64,000 nt of DNA from Paraphysomonas bandaiensis (GCA_965644295.1 CBFFRP010000242.1:170401-234400); one strand, 5' to 3'; counted from the first letter of the stretch, positions 25,291-37,319 are shown. Translations and numbers: made by a program. Notes: generated by a model from the letters alone, not told the origin.

Positions 25291-28143
25291 CTAGTTACGA
25301 CGAACTCTCTTTACCTTGGGTACCTCTGCGATAATTTGTGCAGTAGTCTTAAATTTTTCCCCAAGATTTCGCTCCCTCTGTTCAATGAATATTGGACCAC
25401 ACAAAGCCTTGGTATATACATCAGCCATCTGTTGTCGACTGCTTACATGAAGTAATTTCGCTGTATTAAACTGTTCGGGATCCACGTGCTCTCTAATCAT
25501 ATGATACTTAATCTCAATATGTTTCGATCGTTGATGTTGCACTGGATTTTCCGATATATCCTGAGCACTTTGACTATCCAGGAATAATGGTGTGGGCTCG
25601 TCAATTTTCAACCCTACTTCTCTAGTCACCCCCCGAGACCATATCATTTCCTGTAATCCGTTATATAAGCATTGATACTCTGCTTTCATAGTCGATGTAG
25701 CTACAGTAGACTGAAGTTTAGAACCCCACGATAGTGGTCCACCAGCTCAACATATTATATCCTGAAGTCGACCTCCTCGTCAACGGATCGCCTGCCCAGT
25801 CGGCATCAGTGAACATATGAAGATCAAAATCTCTCCCTCTATAATGAATGCCTTTATCTGTAGTACCTCGTACATACTGCATTAAATACATCATGAGCTT
25901 ACATACAGTGATATTAACTTTCGTTGAGAATCGTGACAATACTCCAACTGCATATGAGATATCCGGCCTTGTATTCATAGATAAATAAAGTAACGCTCCT
26001 ATTAGTGGACGATAGGGAAAATTATCAACTAATTCCTGCTCTTCAGTCGAATGCACATGTTCCACTCCCACTTTGATCCTATCCATGACATCACTATGTA
26101 GTGGGTATCGCCGCGTCTTGTCCCTTGGACACCCAGAAAATCCACATACTTCACCAATATCTTTTTGATGAACACTGTCATGTCAAGTTTGAGACAATTC
26201 GGAGTTCTCGTCACTCTCACGTTCAAAAACTAGCCAATCTCATTCATATCTGTAATATCGAACCTTTCACATACTCGTCGCTTAATTTCCAAAATAATAT
26301 TCGTATCTCGACATGCTCTCAGCATATTATCATCATGACCGTGGTGAGCTTCGAAGACCATATAAACTTTTCTTCAGTTTAAAGCAATATCCTGGTGGCA
26401 ATTTGAAATCTGGTGTTGCATACTTATACACACATCTCCTTTTATATCTGCATATACAAGAATGCATTAGATACGTCGAGTTGATGCACCACCATATTCA
26501 TAACAAACGCGATAGCTAATAACAATCTTACTGTTACCGCTTTTACCACTGGAGTATAATTGTTGGCTCTACCAACCTCATGGCCTCCGCATCCAAGTAC
26601 CACAAGTCTTGCTTTCTATCGTGGAATCGCACCCTCCTTGTTGCGTTTCAAAGCAAAGACATACTCAGGATTCAAATTGCAGTGACACTGGGGTAGGGAT
26701 GATGGGCTTAACTTCCATTACTTCCCTTCGTTCCAGTCTGTCACGCTCAGCCTGTCTTGCTGTCAATGGAGTGACACTGGGGTAGGTATGGGCTTAACTT
26801 CCATTACTTCCCTTCGTTCCAGTTCGTCACATTCAGCCTGGCTGAACTCCATTGCTTCCGTTCCGGCAACTCCAAGGATTCGGAATATGTCTGAGGCACC
26901 TTAGGTCCCGCTGACGAGCACCAGATGGAATCTGCCTCCTCTAGTAGGCTGCACTCCACTTCGTCACACGAAGGTAATACGTGCTTCTCCCCTACTACTG
27001 ACACATTCGTCACCACCCTTGGAGCCCTTGTGCGCCTGCCCCTAGTTGAGCGATCTGATGGAGCTTCCTCTCCCGGAGCACTTACGAAGTCAGAAGGGGA
27101 TGGAACCGTCCCAGTCAACTGCTGTAATAAATGTCCGCTGGTCCCGTCGTCACGAGATCCAGAACTAGCAGATACTCTTGTCACAAGGTCTTCACTCATC
27201 CGCGATGATGTGAATAGGAGTCTTAACTTCCAGTTGCTCCTCACCACCTGACATCAGGGATCTATATCCCACAGTAAGACCTCTTTCCGAATCTATATTC
27301 GCGTGGTCTTGTTGTACAGTTGGCCGCCATCTTCACATGGGTTTTGTCGATAACACTCCTCCCTGAGGAACCACTGCCACCGTGGCTTAGTCCATTTCTC
27401 GGTAGTAATCAGCCGATCTCTAGGGCACTGATACATCAAACAGGACATGAACAGACGTGACTATTGTATCTCCTACTATCAACACTTGATACCCCATCTG
27501 CTCGTTGGGAAACCCACAAAATATCCTGTTTGTGCCTTTTCCTCCCAGTCTTTCCGTCTATAGGCCTTCAGGACTAATACATACGCCTTGCACCCCCATT
27601 TCCTCTCAACCAGGATAACTCGGGCACCTTTCCTCCCAGGAACACACTCATAAGGCAACATCCACTAACTTTACTGTCCTCCTTGGCATTTTCCTCCATT
27701 ACATGATGGCATGATGACGTAATAATAGGCAAATTCAAAACGTCATAATATTATATAGTGCCTCCCATGGCATTCCTCCATTCTCATCATAGTCTCCAGC
27801 CAGCACCTCTCTACCAGTGTTTAACTCTACAATTCTCGGTATTCTAAGTAGTTCCAATCCACACACCAGTGCCCGCAGCATTCCGCCTGAGACAATATTC
27901 TTCACCGCATCTTCACATACTTTGATGCCTTCTCTTTTGCCAGTGTTGAAAGCTTCCTACTCCTTGAGTCTCCATTGCTGACCCCTTCTTCGTCAGAGAT
28001 ATGACTCCTGGATCTGCTTCATATTTCTCTAGCACTCTATGATCTTTAACAACAATGAATAGCTGCTTTCCGGCACAACTGTCTAGATACACTCGTTGGT
28101 CTACTGTTTCAGTCATAAGCACTTCACCATCAGATTCTATCAT
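25291..28143 (-). pseudogene. Broken Copia pol (protease, integrase tail, RT C-part, RNase H)
   Basis: Reading down the minus strand: a protease piece with 'VYLDSCAGKQLF' (27913-28143); an integrase C-terminal piece with 'CKAYVLV...KAQTGYFVGFP' (27479-27661); a hinge rich in Arg and Ser (26804-27247); the RT C-terminal part with 'YRPLIGALLYLSMNTRPDISYAVG' and 'DADWAGDPLTRRSTSGY' (25718-26226); and RNase H with 'AEYQCLYNGLQE' and 'KHIEIKYHMIREHV' (25291-25689). Gag, the integrase core and the RT active site are missing or unreadable. Frames change between pieces, so no protein is made intact. Confidence 0.85.
26682..26845. repeat. Imperfect tandem duplication, about 89-bp unit, inside the Copia remnant
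   Basis: 'gtgacactggggtagg...gggcttaacttccattacttcccttcgttccag' occurs from 26682 and again from 26771 with small differences. It lies in the hinge region of the broken pol and adds to its disruption. Confidence 0.75.
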
Positions 28144-28638
28144 ATTGGACTCCCCTCCAGATGAGACATCATCATCTTCATATTAGCACCATTCCGCCGA
28201 TGAACTCTGTCTCTGTCTCTGTTCATGTGTATGTTCAGCACTCCTGCTCGTTAACTATGAACAGCTGCACTGCTCTGCTGCTCTGCTCAGTGTAGAAGGC
28301 AGTTTTAGTAGAAAATACATTTCAGCCTATCAATCTCTATTTCGACCATATCATTGGCCAATATTTACAAGCTGGTATTTCGCTGTAGTCTTCTCGAGTA
28401 CTACTCCCAACTCACTCCTAGACCTATCCACAAGCGTTTGAAGCATATGATTGGACTAAACTTCCTTATTGGGATCATCATGTGGGAGTCGCCTCCATGT
28501 ATATGTTGGCACCCTCCAATACATCTGCGTCATGTTCACATGCCTCCCGAATCGTTACAACACACGTGTCGTTTCACTTGTCAAACTTCAGCACCTTGCT
28601 GTCCTCCATCGCCTCATCAGAGCTACCATCCGCTACCA

Positions 28639-28982
28639 TGTTAACAATGGACATTTCACTGAAGTTAACTTTGCTCTACACGTAAACCGTAACCTTGCTG
28701 TTGAACACAATGCACTTTCAAGTAAGAAATTATAATTATTATTCTGAACACTTCACTACATATTCGTGTAACATATGTTGAAACATCTGTTCCCAGCAAC
28801 ACCTGTTTATCATATGTTCATCAGTCAGTTCTATATCTTGTATAGTCACACATCAGTAACTGAATTTAATTCCTTTGTAACTATAATCACCCGTTACACC
28901 TATGAGTTGACTTTACCTATTGCACACTGTTAACTCACTTCAATTGCACAATATATATCACATCATATTGCAGAACTCAACA
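28639..28982 (-). repeat. Copia LTR (5' LTR)
   Basis: 344 bp, identical to 24803-25146. On the minus strand it is followed directly by TGG (28638-28636), the expected first bases of a tRNA primer-binding site. Confidence 0.9.
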
Positions 28983-29007
28983 ATTGATACGCAGCCCTGC
29001 ACTAAAG

Positions 29008-29414
29008 TAGCTAATCTTATGCATGAGAAAAAAAACTAGATATAAACGCGGAATATGCAGGTGTACTGCTACAAAGCGAAATTGACGCTGTCGAAAAGAG
29101 CACACCACTGAATTTAGTACCTATCTGTTACAGTAAAACGTGCTTATCTTGTATACAATAGAAACCAAATGATATAATTAGTGCTTTGCACCATAACTCA
29201 TAGTCATAGAAATCTCCTCACAGCTTCACTAGTACTCTTCTTCACACGAGTTCTCTCCTTGCTGTTCACGTTTCTTGTCGTGGTAGCAGAACTGAGATGG
29301 CGTGGCGAGGATACATACAAAGTTATCAAGTCGAAATGTATGAATGATTCCAAGTGCTACTTCAAAGTTGAAATCACTATTACCACAGTAATAGGCAATA
29401 ACATACACATCGCA
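29008..29414. other. Spacer between MITE and sulfotransferase gene
   Basis: About 400 bp of AT-rich DNA with no supported gene. Its right part should carry the sulfotransferase 3' end. Confidence 0.45.
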
Positions 29415-30853
29415 TCATTCATATGAATCGGCCTTGCGAGCACGCTCCCAAAAGAGGCTCACTGCATACTTGTATAACGCAATATCATAAGCATTATCTT
29501 CATGAAAAAATTTCAAGATACTTGGTGGCATAAGCTTTGAATATTTGGAATAAGACGACGCTCGCGAAGCTTTCTTCCCAGTGTTGGTGTGTGAAACGTG
29601 GGTGAGGTTGAACGATTTATCGTGCAACGTCCGGCGAATAACTTGCACCGTATAGTCCTCATCATACAGCTCTGTCACTACAAATTCATAGTAGTCGGTC
29701 AAGAGGTGTTTTGCAACATGCAGAGCTTCAGTGAGATTAAGGTCTATTTTCCCTTCACGAGAACCATCATAACCACAGAATACTTTGCCACCAAATGAAT
29801 TCACTAGTCTCAAATCAGTCTTATGTGCACAGGTTGAAGGATCGTGCATACATTCTATCTGTGCGTTCTTTTTCCACGTGTACTCGTCTGGTGGATGTGC
29901 AAGGCGTTTTACATAATAGTTGCTTAGATACATATCACCAGATTGATTAAGTGATTGACCCCGTCGAATCCACTGCCACCACACTGTAGCGTTAGTCCGA
30001 ATCTCCTCGTGCGCAGCAGCAAGAGAATCTTTTGTGCACTTACAGAGCTCTTTCGATACGGCCCGGTACTTGGGTGTATTGCCACAAAACAATAACCCAC
30101 GAGTGCTGCCGCACATTTCCACGGCCTTTCTATTAAATATGGGCTCACTAAGGCCCTTGTAATAAAACGCTTGCGATCCGATGCGTTCAATGGGGTCTCT
30201 GAGATTAGTAAACATCGAAAATCGACGATTTTGCCCAGAGATCTCCCTAGAAAGCGCTGGGAATCGGACAACTGACTTGCCAGCTGTGCAATCATATTCA
30301 TTATGTTTAATTGTCACATGTGGACAGCGACGAATACGTTCATATCTATATTTCTTGTTGGGGAACTCTGGTAGGCCCTCATTCACACCAAAAGTAAACA
30401 ATCCTGGCATTTTAGCTTCGCTCGCTGAAAGACATCCTCGACTGACTAGCCACTGCGATATACACTAAGCTAAACAGCGTTACAATCATTAAGCGTACCC
30501 TTTCAAGCAATGTCAAAAGACTTGTACCTCCTGCTTTCCTCATATGAACAAAATACAGACCCAGTTTAGGGCTTGACGCATCAGAGTTATTGCCCGAGCA
30601 TAGGTGAGGATGCAGCCAACTGCAAGTCGGTTTAGTTGTCTTGGGAAGCGCTTGGATGCTGGAAAATAAACCTAACACTAACATAACATGAATGTACATA
30701 CTGAATTGTATAATCTCCAGAAATCAAATCTTGTGAATATTTTGTACGGATATCTAAATACTTAATGTGCATGTGTACACAGACAGCACAGCACAGCACC
30801 TGGAACAGCAGCAAGCACCTCATAATACCTCGTAGTTGCCTACATCCTGGCAT
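29415..30853 (-). CDS. Golgi-type (type II membrane) sulfotransferase
   Basis: Would transfer sulfate from PAPS to an acceptor glycan in the secretory pathway. Exons 30702-30853, 30499-30658 and 29415-30452 (introns 43 and 46 nt) splice in frame into 449 residues. An N-terminal hydrophobic anchor (MRCLLLFQVLCCAVCV) precedes a short stem and the catalytic domain. The 5'-phosphosulfate loop is 'YFVHMRKAGGTS' at the end of exon 2, and the 3'-phosphate motif is 'FTNLRDPIERIGSQAFYY' in exon 3. This KAGGTS/LRDPxxR pairing is typical of the Sulfotransfer_2/heparan-sulfate 2-O-like families. The acceptor cannot be told. The acceptor site at 30453 was chosen because the alternative 11 nt downstream hits a stop. 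Confidence 0.82.
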
Positions 30854-31071
30854 ACCGCCGTATACCAGGTAGACCTATAGTTGTGTCACATCAGGCAGTT
30901 TTTCACTTGATGTGACCATGTTTTTGGATATCAGATGCCATGGGGATGCTGCTGGCTACAAAAATGGATTGTGAACCAAAAAGCAACCTCGACCTGTTCC
31001 TCCGATGGTGTATTTCCCTCCCCCAGTGATTACAATTACAAAAGTATAAATTGTGGAGTTCAAAAGTAATA

Positions 31072-32468
31072 ATGATTATCAATTGGCAGTCTGCTTTACT
31101 TTTCGCAGCGCTCTATGTTCCGGCGTACGCCTCGAATGCATCAGCCGTCAAGTCCTGCTCGTATCAAGGTAGTATTTGTAGTACTGATTTTGTCAGTGTG
31201 CTCATTCAAGTGTAGCTACTTGTACGGTTAATGGAGTGGAAGGTGTATGTGTATCGGTTAGTGCTGGGTGTTGCTCGGGTACGTGAGAGGAGATCTTGTC
31301 AATTCTATGAATATCTCATTTACACAATAGGCACAACTTACTCCGGCCTTTGCCCGGGGTCAAATGACATCCGGTGCTGCACCAATAACCAATGCTCTAC
31401 TCCTCAGGTTTGTGTCTTATCGTGCTAAATCCTATATATTTCATTATGACGTTCCTCGTGTACTCTTTATTTGACATTTTTTGAGTTCAGGGTTCTGGCA
31501 CATGTATGCAGACCTCCGCCTGCACAGGCACATCTGTAGCTGGTTATTGCACAGGGTGAGAGGAAATACATATAGACTTTTTAAGGGATTTGATATATAT
31601 GATGGATACGTTAATTTGTCGTTGTATGTATGATATACTGTCGCCACATTCATGTTTTCACGCAGCCCGAGCGATCTTCAATGTTGTGTGAGCGGCTCTC
31701 CAGATGGTGGTGATTGCTCCTATTCCTGCGGAACAAAATCCGCTAGCAAATATAGTATCAGCAGCAATGGTCTTAATCTGATTACTGCTTTTGAAGGGTT
31801 CTCTTCCACCTGTTATAAGGTGCGAGGGGCTATCGGTGAATATGAATATCCATGTGCACGTATTGTTATTCACTGTCCACAGAAATCTCAGTTTGTAGTA
31901 ATTTGAGTAGTCTAAAGCTCATCTGTAGGACAGCGTCGGTGTATGGACTATTGGTTACGGACACGCTTGTCAAGATTCATCCGATGAACTGCCAGAGTAT
32001 GGCGTAACATGTCACTCTGGCTACTGCTCCGGAACCCTCACTGAGCCAGAGGCAGAACAGGTGCTTGATGACGATCTCGAGAATTTCGAGTCTTGTGTGC
32101 AGTCATATGTCAAAGTTCCAATCACTCAGAATCAGTTCGATGCTTTGGTCTCATTTGCCTACAACGTGGGATGTGGAGGACTTAAGGATTCCACACTGTT
32201 AAGTGAGCTCAATGCGGGCACCCTCACTGACAAGGAGGCGCAATATCAATTCACAAGGTGGCATTCGGGCTGCCTCGCTGGTCTTGAACGAAGACGGTTT
32301 ACCGAGTCGCAACTTTTCAGTTCTTGTACCACGAACTTTGGGTGCACTCACGCCAGCTGTGACATATCGTATAACTACCCTCAGTGTGCGAGTAACTGCC
32401 AGTATTGTACAGCATGTGGTGGATGTTCTGGAAGTTCTTATTCGATGCCCGAATGCGTAAACCCGTAA
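31072..32468 (+). CDS. Secreted GH24 (T4-type) lysozyme with Cys-rich N-terminal region
   Basis: Hydrolyses peptidoglycan outside the cell or in a digestive vacuole. Exons 31072-31168, 31216-31242, 31331-31407, 31491-31555, 31666-31819 and 31929-32468 splice in frame into 319 residues. A signal peptide (MIINWQSALLFAALYVPAYA) is followed by two similar Cys-rich phrases, 'GLCPGSNDIRCC' and 'GYCTGPSDLQCC'. The GH24 domain has the catalytic Glu in 'ITAFEGFSSTCYK', joined by splicing to 'DSVGVWTIGYGHAC' with the catalytic Thr. 'QNQFDALVSFAYNVG' and 'RR' near the end are also family signatures. A Cys-rich tail follows. Bacterivory or defence is inferred. The eukaryotic introns show it is resident, though GH24 genes are often acquired from bacteria or phages. 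Confidence 0.92.
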
Positions 32469-33189
32469 AGGGTATATTGCACTGAGTATTTGGGTTGCTT
32501 ATGGTTGCATATGTCTACTCGGTAAATATGACTTCTTTATTCGATAATTAGTCAATTTATGCGATTAAACAAATTTGAAAGCGAAGATTCTTTTATCAAA
32601 AGTATTATATGCAGAAGAATCTACAAAATAATAATTGACCATATTCTTTTCTATATCTGACACTGTAATGGCAATTAAATACAGATTATAGACAAGAAGA
32701 AGGATTTCGTTTTCAACAATTAACAGCCATGATTGATGCTTCGTTTTTTGTTGTAATATGTCCGATTACTCAGGGCCGTATAATTCAGAATGCGACATCT
32801 TTCGAAAAAAGTGGCAAAAATAAAATTAATTTTTATGTGTGTCGTTTTTTCCATATTATACAGAGCTGGAAAGGCATGATTTTACGTAATTTTTTGTTGT
32901 GTGTGATGTCGTAAAATGTCGTTTCCGACTTAATGCGACATAACGAGACTTATCTTTATCAAGTCCTCTCAACGTTTCAACCACAAAATTGGGGTGGCAC
33001 ATAGGCCATCCCACAGGTACTGGAGGCCCTACTGTGTCTTCCAGGGATCCCCTCATTTCGGGAGAGGCTCCATCACCTTGTGGTCAATATTAAAGGGTTC
33101 AGGATTGGTTGTCATTTTCGTTAATATGCTGATATAAATGAGAAATGAGTATCTAGCTACATATAGTATGGATATGTGCGCTATCAAAA
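32469..33189. other. Spacer between lysozyme gene and outer LTR element
   Basis: 721 bp, AT-rich, no supported gene. I see no repeat shared with the rest of the window. Confidence 0.45.
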
Positions 33190-34174
33190 TGTAGCAAAAT
33201 TGGGTATAACAAGTATGGGTGATTTAGGAGGTTGTTATGTCTGAAGAATAAGATGAAGTGATGTAGGTTGTAGTATGAGATGAGATGTAGATGGTAGTTA
33301 TGATTAGATTAGAAGATACGAGTATTAAGGCCAGATATAGGGTTGGAGTGTACCGGAACTACCCGTACATACGGATGTAACGGACGTTCATGGTAACCCG
33401 TACAGTATTATGATGGTATACGTAGGTATTCTGTAGGATGATATAGGAGTAGATAGCAGGATGTTAAGGGATTTCTATATGATTATTTCTGGAAGTAGAA
33501 AACTAGCTATTTATGGCTGGGAAACCACTTCTAGAATTAACTATGGGGATATAGGTAGAAGGATATGGAGTTTTAGATATAATAGTGAAAGTTGATATCG
33601 TAGTTGAGTTGAAAGTTAAGAAGTAGCGAAGTAAAGAGTAAGAAGAGGAAGTTAAGTGAAGAGTGTTGTGAGAAGACTATCCTACCCCACATCACCTGTG
33701 CACATGGACAGGGATGATAAGACCAGCAATGTTAGTCATGATAGCGAGGCTCAATCACCCGTAGTCGTTACACTTGGTGGACAACGTGGGCTGGGTACAG
33801 TGGTTGAGAGTGATCAACTCAGCCATGCGTCACCCAGCGCACTATCGGCACGATCTCGGAGAGAGCCTTTGCCAGAAGAGGGAGACATTGAGAGTATCAG
33901 CCTAGACCATGAGGGAGAGGAGAGACAGGAGACTAAGGAGGAACTGCGGTCCCATGCACAGAAGGACCTGTTAGAGCACGGGCTGAGGATGCAGAGTATG
34001 GATGACAGGAAAGGTGGAACCCAACCCAATTGGTCTGGAAAGTCTACAGAGCAGATAGAATGGATGCGTGATCCTATTCTTGGAGGCAGAGACCTGGAGA
34101 TGAGGAAAAGGAGTAGTAGAGATGATATGAAGAGCTCGTGGAGGAGCACAGGAAGAAGAGAAGAGAAGATTAAA

Positions 34175-34610
34175 AGGAGAGATGATTATGCAAGAGCAGA
34201 TGATGTGAGGGGCCCATCAGGAGGTCCTGGATATGCCAGAAGAGATGATTATATAAAAGATGAAGATTTGAGGGGCCCATCAGGAGGTCCTGGATATATT
34301 AGAAAAAAGAATTATGCAACAGATGAAGATGTGAGCGGCCCATTAGGAGGTCCTGGAGATGATTATATAAAAGATGAAGATTTAAGGGGCCCATTAGGAG
34401 GTCCTGGATATGACAGAAGAGATGATTATATGAAAGATGAAGATTTGAGGGGCCCATCAGGAGGTCCTAGATATAGTAGAAGAGATGAGTATACAAGTGC
34501 AGGAGATGTGAGGGGCCCATCAGGAGGTCCTGGATATAGTAAAAGAGAGGATTATGTGAGAGAAGTGAATTTTAGGGACCTATCCAGAGGTCTTGAAGAA
34601 GAGATAGAAA
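34175..34610 (+). repeat. Coding minisatellite, about seven 63-bp units
   Basis: Units of about 21 residues of the form 'RRDDYxKDEDLRGPSGGPGY' repeat seven times with substitutions, and one unit is shortened. The phrase 'ggcccatcaggaggtcctgg' recurs almost unchanged. The array lies inside the Gag-like frame and gives an Arg/Asp/Gly/Pro-rich, probably disordered segment. Confidence 0.88.
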
Positions 34611-35635
34611 AGCAGATGAGAGTACATGAATGGCTGGCGGAGCCTAGTAGAGAACGGAGTGTAAAAGGACAGAGATTGGGAGATTAAGTAGAAGTGTACA
34701 GAGTGAAAGAGAGTTGCACCGACTGTTGATGAGAGAATTAGAGATAGGAGTAGGGAATGAAGGGTTGACTGCAGCGCACCGTCAGGCGTGTGAATATTGG
34801 CTCCGGAATCGAAGAAGACTATTGAGTGGTAGTATGGAGACGGGTATAAAGATGCTCAGCCAGCTGACTGAACTAAACCGAATAGGGGAGAGGATACAGT
34901 ATGTGGAGGCTCAGCAAGAGGCGCTATTAGCTGCTAGGAAGGAGTTATCAGAGAAGGCAAGGATGTTGTGGATACAGAAAGGAGAGAGCATGTGTGATAG
35001 CAATAGAAGGACCTTAGACAGGATGCGTGTAATGGAGGAAGTTGATGAAACAGATAGTGATGACTGGGAGAACGACGCAGGAGTATATAGGAAGGGAGTG
35101 ATGAGAGGGCCTTTATCAGAAATACAGACTATGACACGGGAAGAAGCAGAGACATGTGGATATAAGACATTCTGCCGCTGGTGTAATATGGTGGGAAATG
35201 AGTACAAGAGTAGTTTGGATAGGCAATTTTAGAGGAAAAGTGTCAGAGTTTTCTGAGGACTCGGAATGTTGCGCAGCATGTGTTTGACTTGTTGGGGAAG
35301 ATACCCATACCTCGATGGATGAGGATGGAGACCGCAGGAAAGCTGAGATTCCAACCTATAGACTTTGATGCTTTAGGACGCTCAGCAGGAATGGTGAAGA
35401 GAGTGGATTGTGTCCAGTTCTTTGATAGTCTTTATGCAGCAGCGCATACTGCGAATATGTCACCCATGAGAATATTAGCGGAGATAAGAGGAGGAACAGT
35501 ATTCAAAGGAGAGTTAGCTGAAGAGGTGAGATGGAGAATGGCATCAGGTGACTTCGAGATGGACATAGATAGGAACAGACGAGCAGAGGAGACCCCTGAG
35601 ACGGATGTTGTGGCATGGGGATATGCACTGTATCA

Positions 35636-35810
35636 GTTCTCCATATTATATATAAAGATCTGATTATTACATGAGAGAACTACTTTGTTTTTAGCTATCT
35701 ACGACTTTAGACTAGTGGTATCAAAGTTGCTAAAAACTGAGTTGTCTCGGGACTGCTTGTGCATTGCTGCAAGCACCTTGGTGCAACCATCCCTTGATGT
35801 TCTCCATATT
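35636..35810. mobile_element. 151-bp SINE-like insertion with 12-bp target duplication
   Basis: GTTCTCCATATT occurs at 35636-35647 and 35799-35810, flanking 151 bp. The total added length (163 bp, 1 mod 3) accounts exactly for the frame change between the Gag pieces on either side. Its right part ('ctgcttgtg...gcaagcacc..ggtgcaacca') resembles 50073-50105. A 12-bp duplication fits target-primed retroposition (SINE or LINE fragment) better than a DNA transposon. Confidence 0.75.
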
Positions 35811-36621
35811 GTTTACAGAAGCCTTCGGGGTAAAGATGGATCCTGCAGTATTAATGATGGAGATCGATAGGTTCGAGTTATCCGACGAATCACCACAGGC
35901 GTTTGAGAAGTCTCTGATGGAGTTAAGATATTTAATTACTCAAGCGGGAGTAACTGAGCCAGAGAGAGAGAGTTATATCACAAGTTCAAGGTGAAGACTA
36001 TAGATATGCCACGAGTAGGTAAAAGAGAGCATTATCCAAGTAAAGCAGTGTATGGGAGTGAGGAACGTGCAATATGATCGGAACTTTTTAGTGTCTACTG
36101 TTGCACAGATTGTACCTCGGATAGTGGATCAAGACAGTCTTAACAGTAAGAATGAGAAGGTGGTAAGGTCGCATGGAGTGTATGCGGGAAGAGCAGCTCC
36201 AGAAAAGTGTGAACGAAGGATAGATGGACTAGATAGAAGTACCCGACCATGGAAGTTCCTTAAGTGTGAGACATGTGGGTTTAAACACTATATGAACCGT
36301 TTTTGTTCATTTAGAGATGATAGGAAGAAAGATGACGGGACATTTAGGAAATGTGCGGAGTTTAACGGATATAAGCCATGGAGATTTGCTAAGTTTGAGG
36401 CGAAGACTTTAGAGAAGATATTTGAGGTCATGAAGCAAAATAGCAAGGCGTGGCAAAAACTTGGAGATGTGTTGAAAAGAAAATTCGTACAAATGGTAGT
36501 CGATGCAAAAGAAGAACAGGTGAAGAGTATGAGGACTGTCTTACATCATGTGCGGACCGTAGGAGAGCCGACCAAGGAAAGGGTAGAGGAAGCCAGAGGA
36601 TTAGAGACGGTGAAGTCAGAA

Positions 36622-37082
36622 TGTAGTTGTTCTTAAGAACAACGTATGCTCACACAAAAACAACACTGATCTATAACGTTTTAAAAAGATTTTAAGTGCA
36701 CGCCAGCGGGCTGCTACACTGTTAAGCTCACCAGCGGGTGATGCTCCTCAACTCAGACGCAAACCGCGAAAGAATTTAAATAAATCGTTATTTAAAACGT
36801 GTAATAGAAAAGTGAGTAACATGCTATACAACTCTACAGTAACACACACATACAACATCATGTTCAGCATTTCACTTCAGCACACAACACATCAGATCAG
36901 AAGTATTTTATCCGGTACGTATGTACAGCTTCAACACTCCGTGTATACACTGAAAAAGTAGAAACTGAATATGTAACTGAAAACTGAAAATACAAAAACA
37001 CTCTGTACGTGTTAGAGAGTACAACAGAAGAGTAACATATAATACTACTACCAACGCAGAAAATAACCAGTACTGCGTTACA
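36622..37082 (-). repeat. Gypsy LTR (3' LTR)
   Basis: 461 bp, equal to 42939-43399. It contains the 18-bp perfect palindrome GTTGTTCTTAAGAACAAC at 36626-36643, four bases from its edge. Confidence 0.92.
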
Positions 37083-37319
37083 CTACCCTCTTTCCCCCCA
37101 GCTGGAGAAATTAGATTATGAATACAGACTGTGATTCTTGTATGCAAATACTTAAATCGGCCATAATAAATAGCGTCATTCTAAGTATAAACAGACAAAA
37201 TCAGATTTAAACAGATATTGAGAATAAACTAGATAGACAAGGTGTAGTATTGTAATGGAAATAAAAAATATTGTAAATACTATCATATATAATAGATATA
37301 ATAGAAGAATAAAACCTGT

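Larger units (their letters stand above)
24803..28982 (-). mobile_element. Defective Ty1/Copia LTR retrotransposon, identical LTRs
   Basis: Two 344-bp LTRs (24803-25146 and 28639-28982, TG...CA) read identical throughout and are flanked by ATTGA (24798-24802, 28983-28987). Protein remnants lie on the minus strand, so the right-hand LTR is the 5' one. Directly inside it the minus strand reads TGGTAGCGGATGG, which begins with TGG and resembles an initiator-Met tRNA primer site. The interior is only about 3.5 kb and its pol is broken. Identical LTRs mean a recent insertion, so a defective copy was probably mobilised by another element's proteins. Confidence 0.9.
24227..29007. mobile_element. hAT-type MITE (about 580 bp) split by a Copia insertion
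   Basis: Perfect 17-bp inverted ends CAGGGCTGCGTATCAAT (24235-24251) and its complement (28983-28999) are flanked by CAATAAAG (24227-24234) and CACTAAAG (29000-29007), an 8-bp duplication with one mismatch. Without the Copia element at 24803-28982 and one copy of its 5-bp duplication, the remainder is about 575-580 bp. It is AT-rich and non-coding, with repeated 'caattataattgcaatt'-like phrases. CAGGG ends plus an 8-bp duplication indicate a non-autonomous hAT element. The Copia element landed 12 bp from its right end. Confidence 0.85.
33656..36621 (+). pseudogene. Gag-like ORF of the outer element, broken by frameshifts and two insertions
   Basis: Long purine-rich frames in sequence (33656-34687, 34714-35232, 35280-35647, 35811-35994, 36052-36621) read as one charged Gag-like protein with single-base frame breaks. 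The N-terminal part has a 21-residue tandem repeat (34175-34610). Near the C-terminus is a zinc-knuckle-like 'CETCGFKHYMNRFC' (C-x2-C-x3-H-x5-C, about 36265-36310). A 151-bp insertion at 35648-35798 and the Gypsy element at 36622 both interrupt it. After the Gypsy the same frame runs on to a TAA at 43488-43490. The starts of the short frames are not real initiation sites. Homology to a named Gag family is not evident. Confidence 0.65.
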
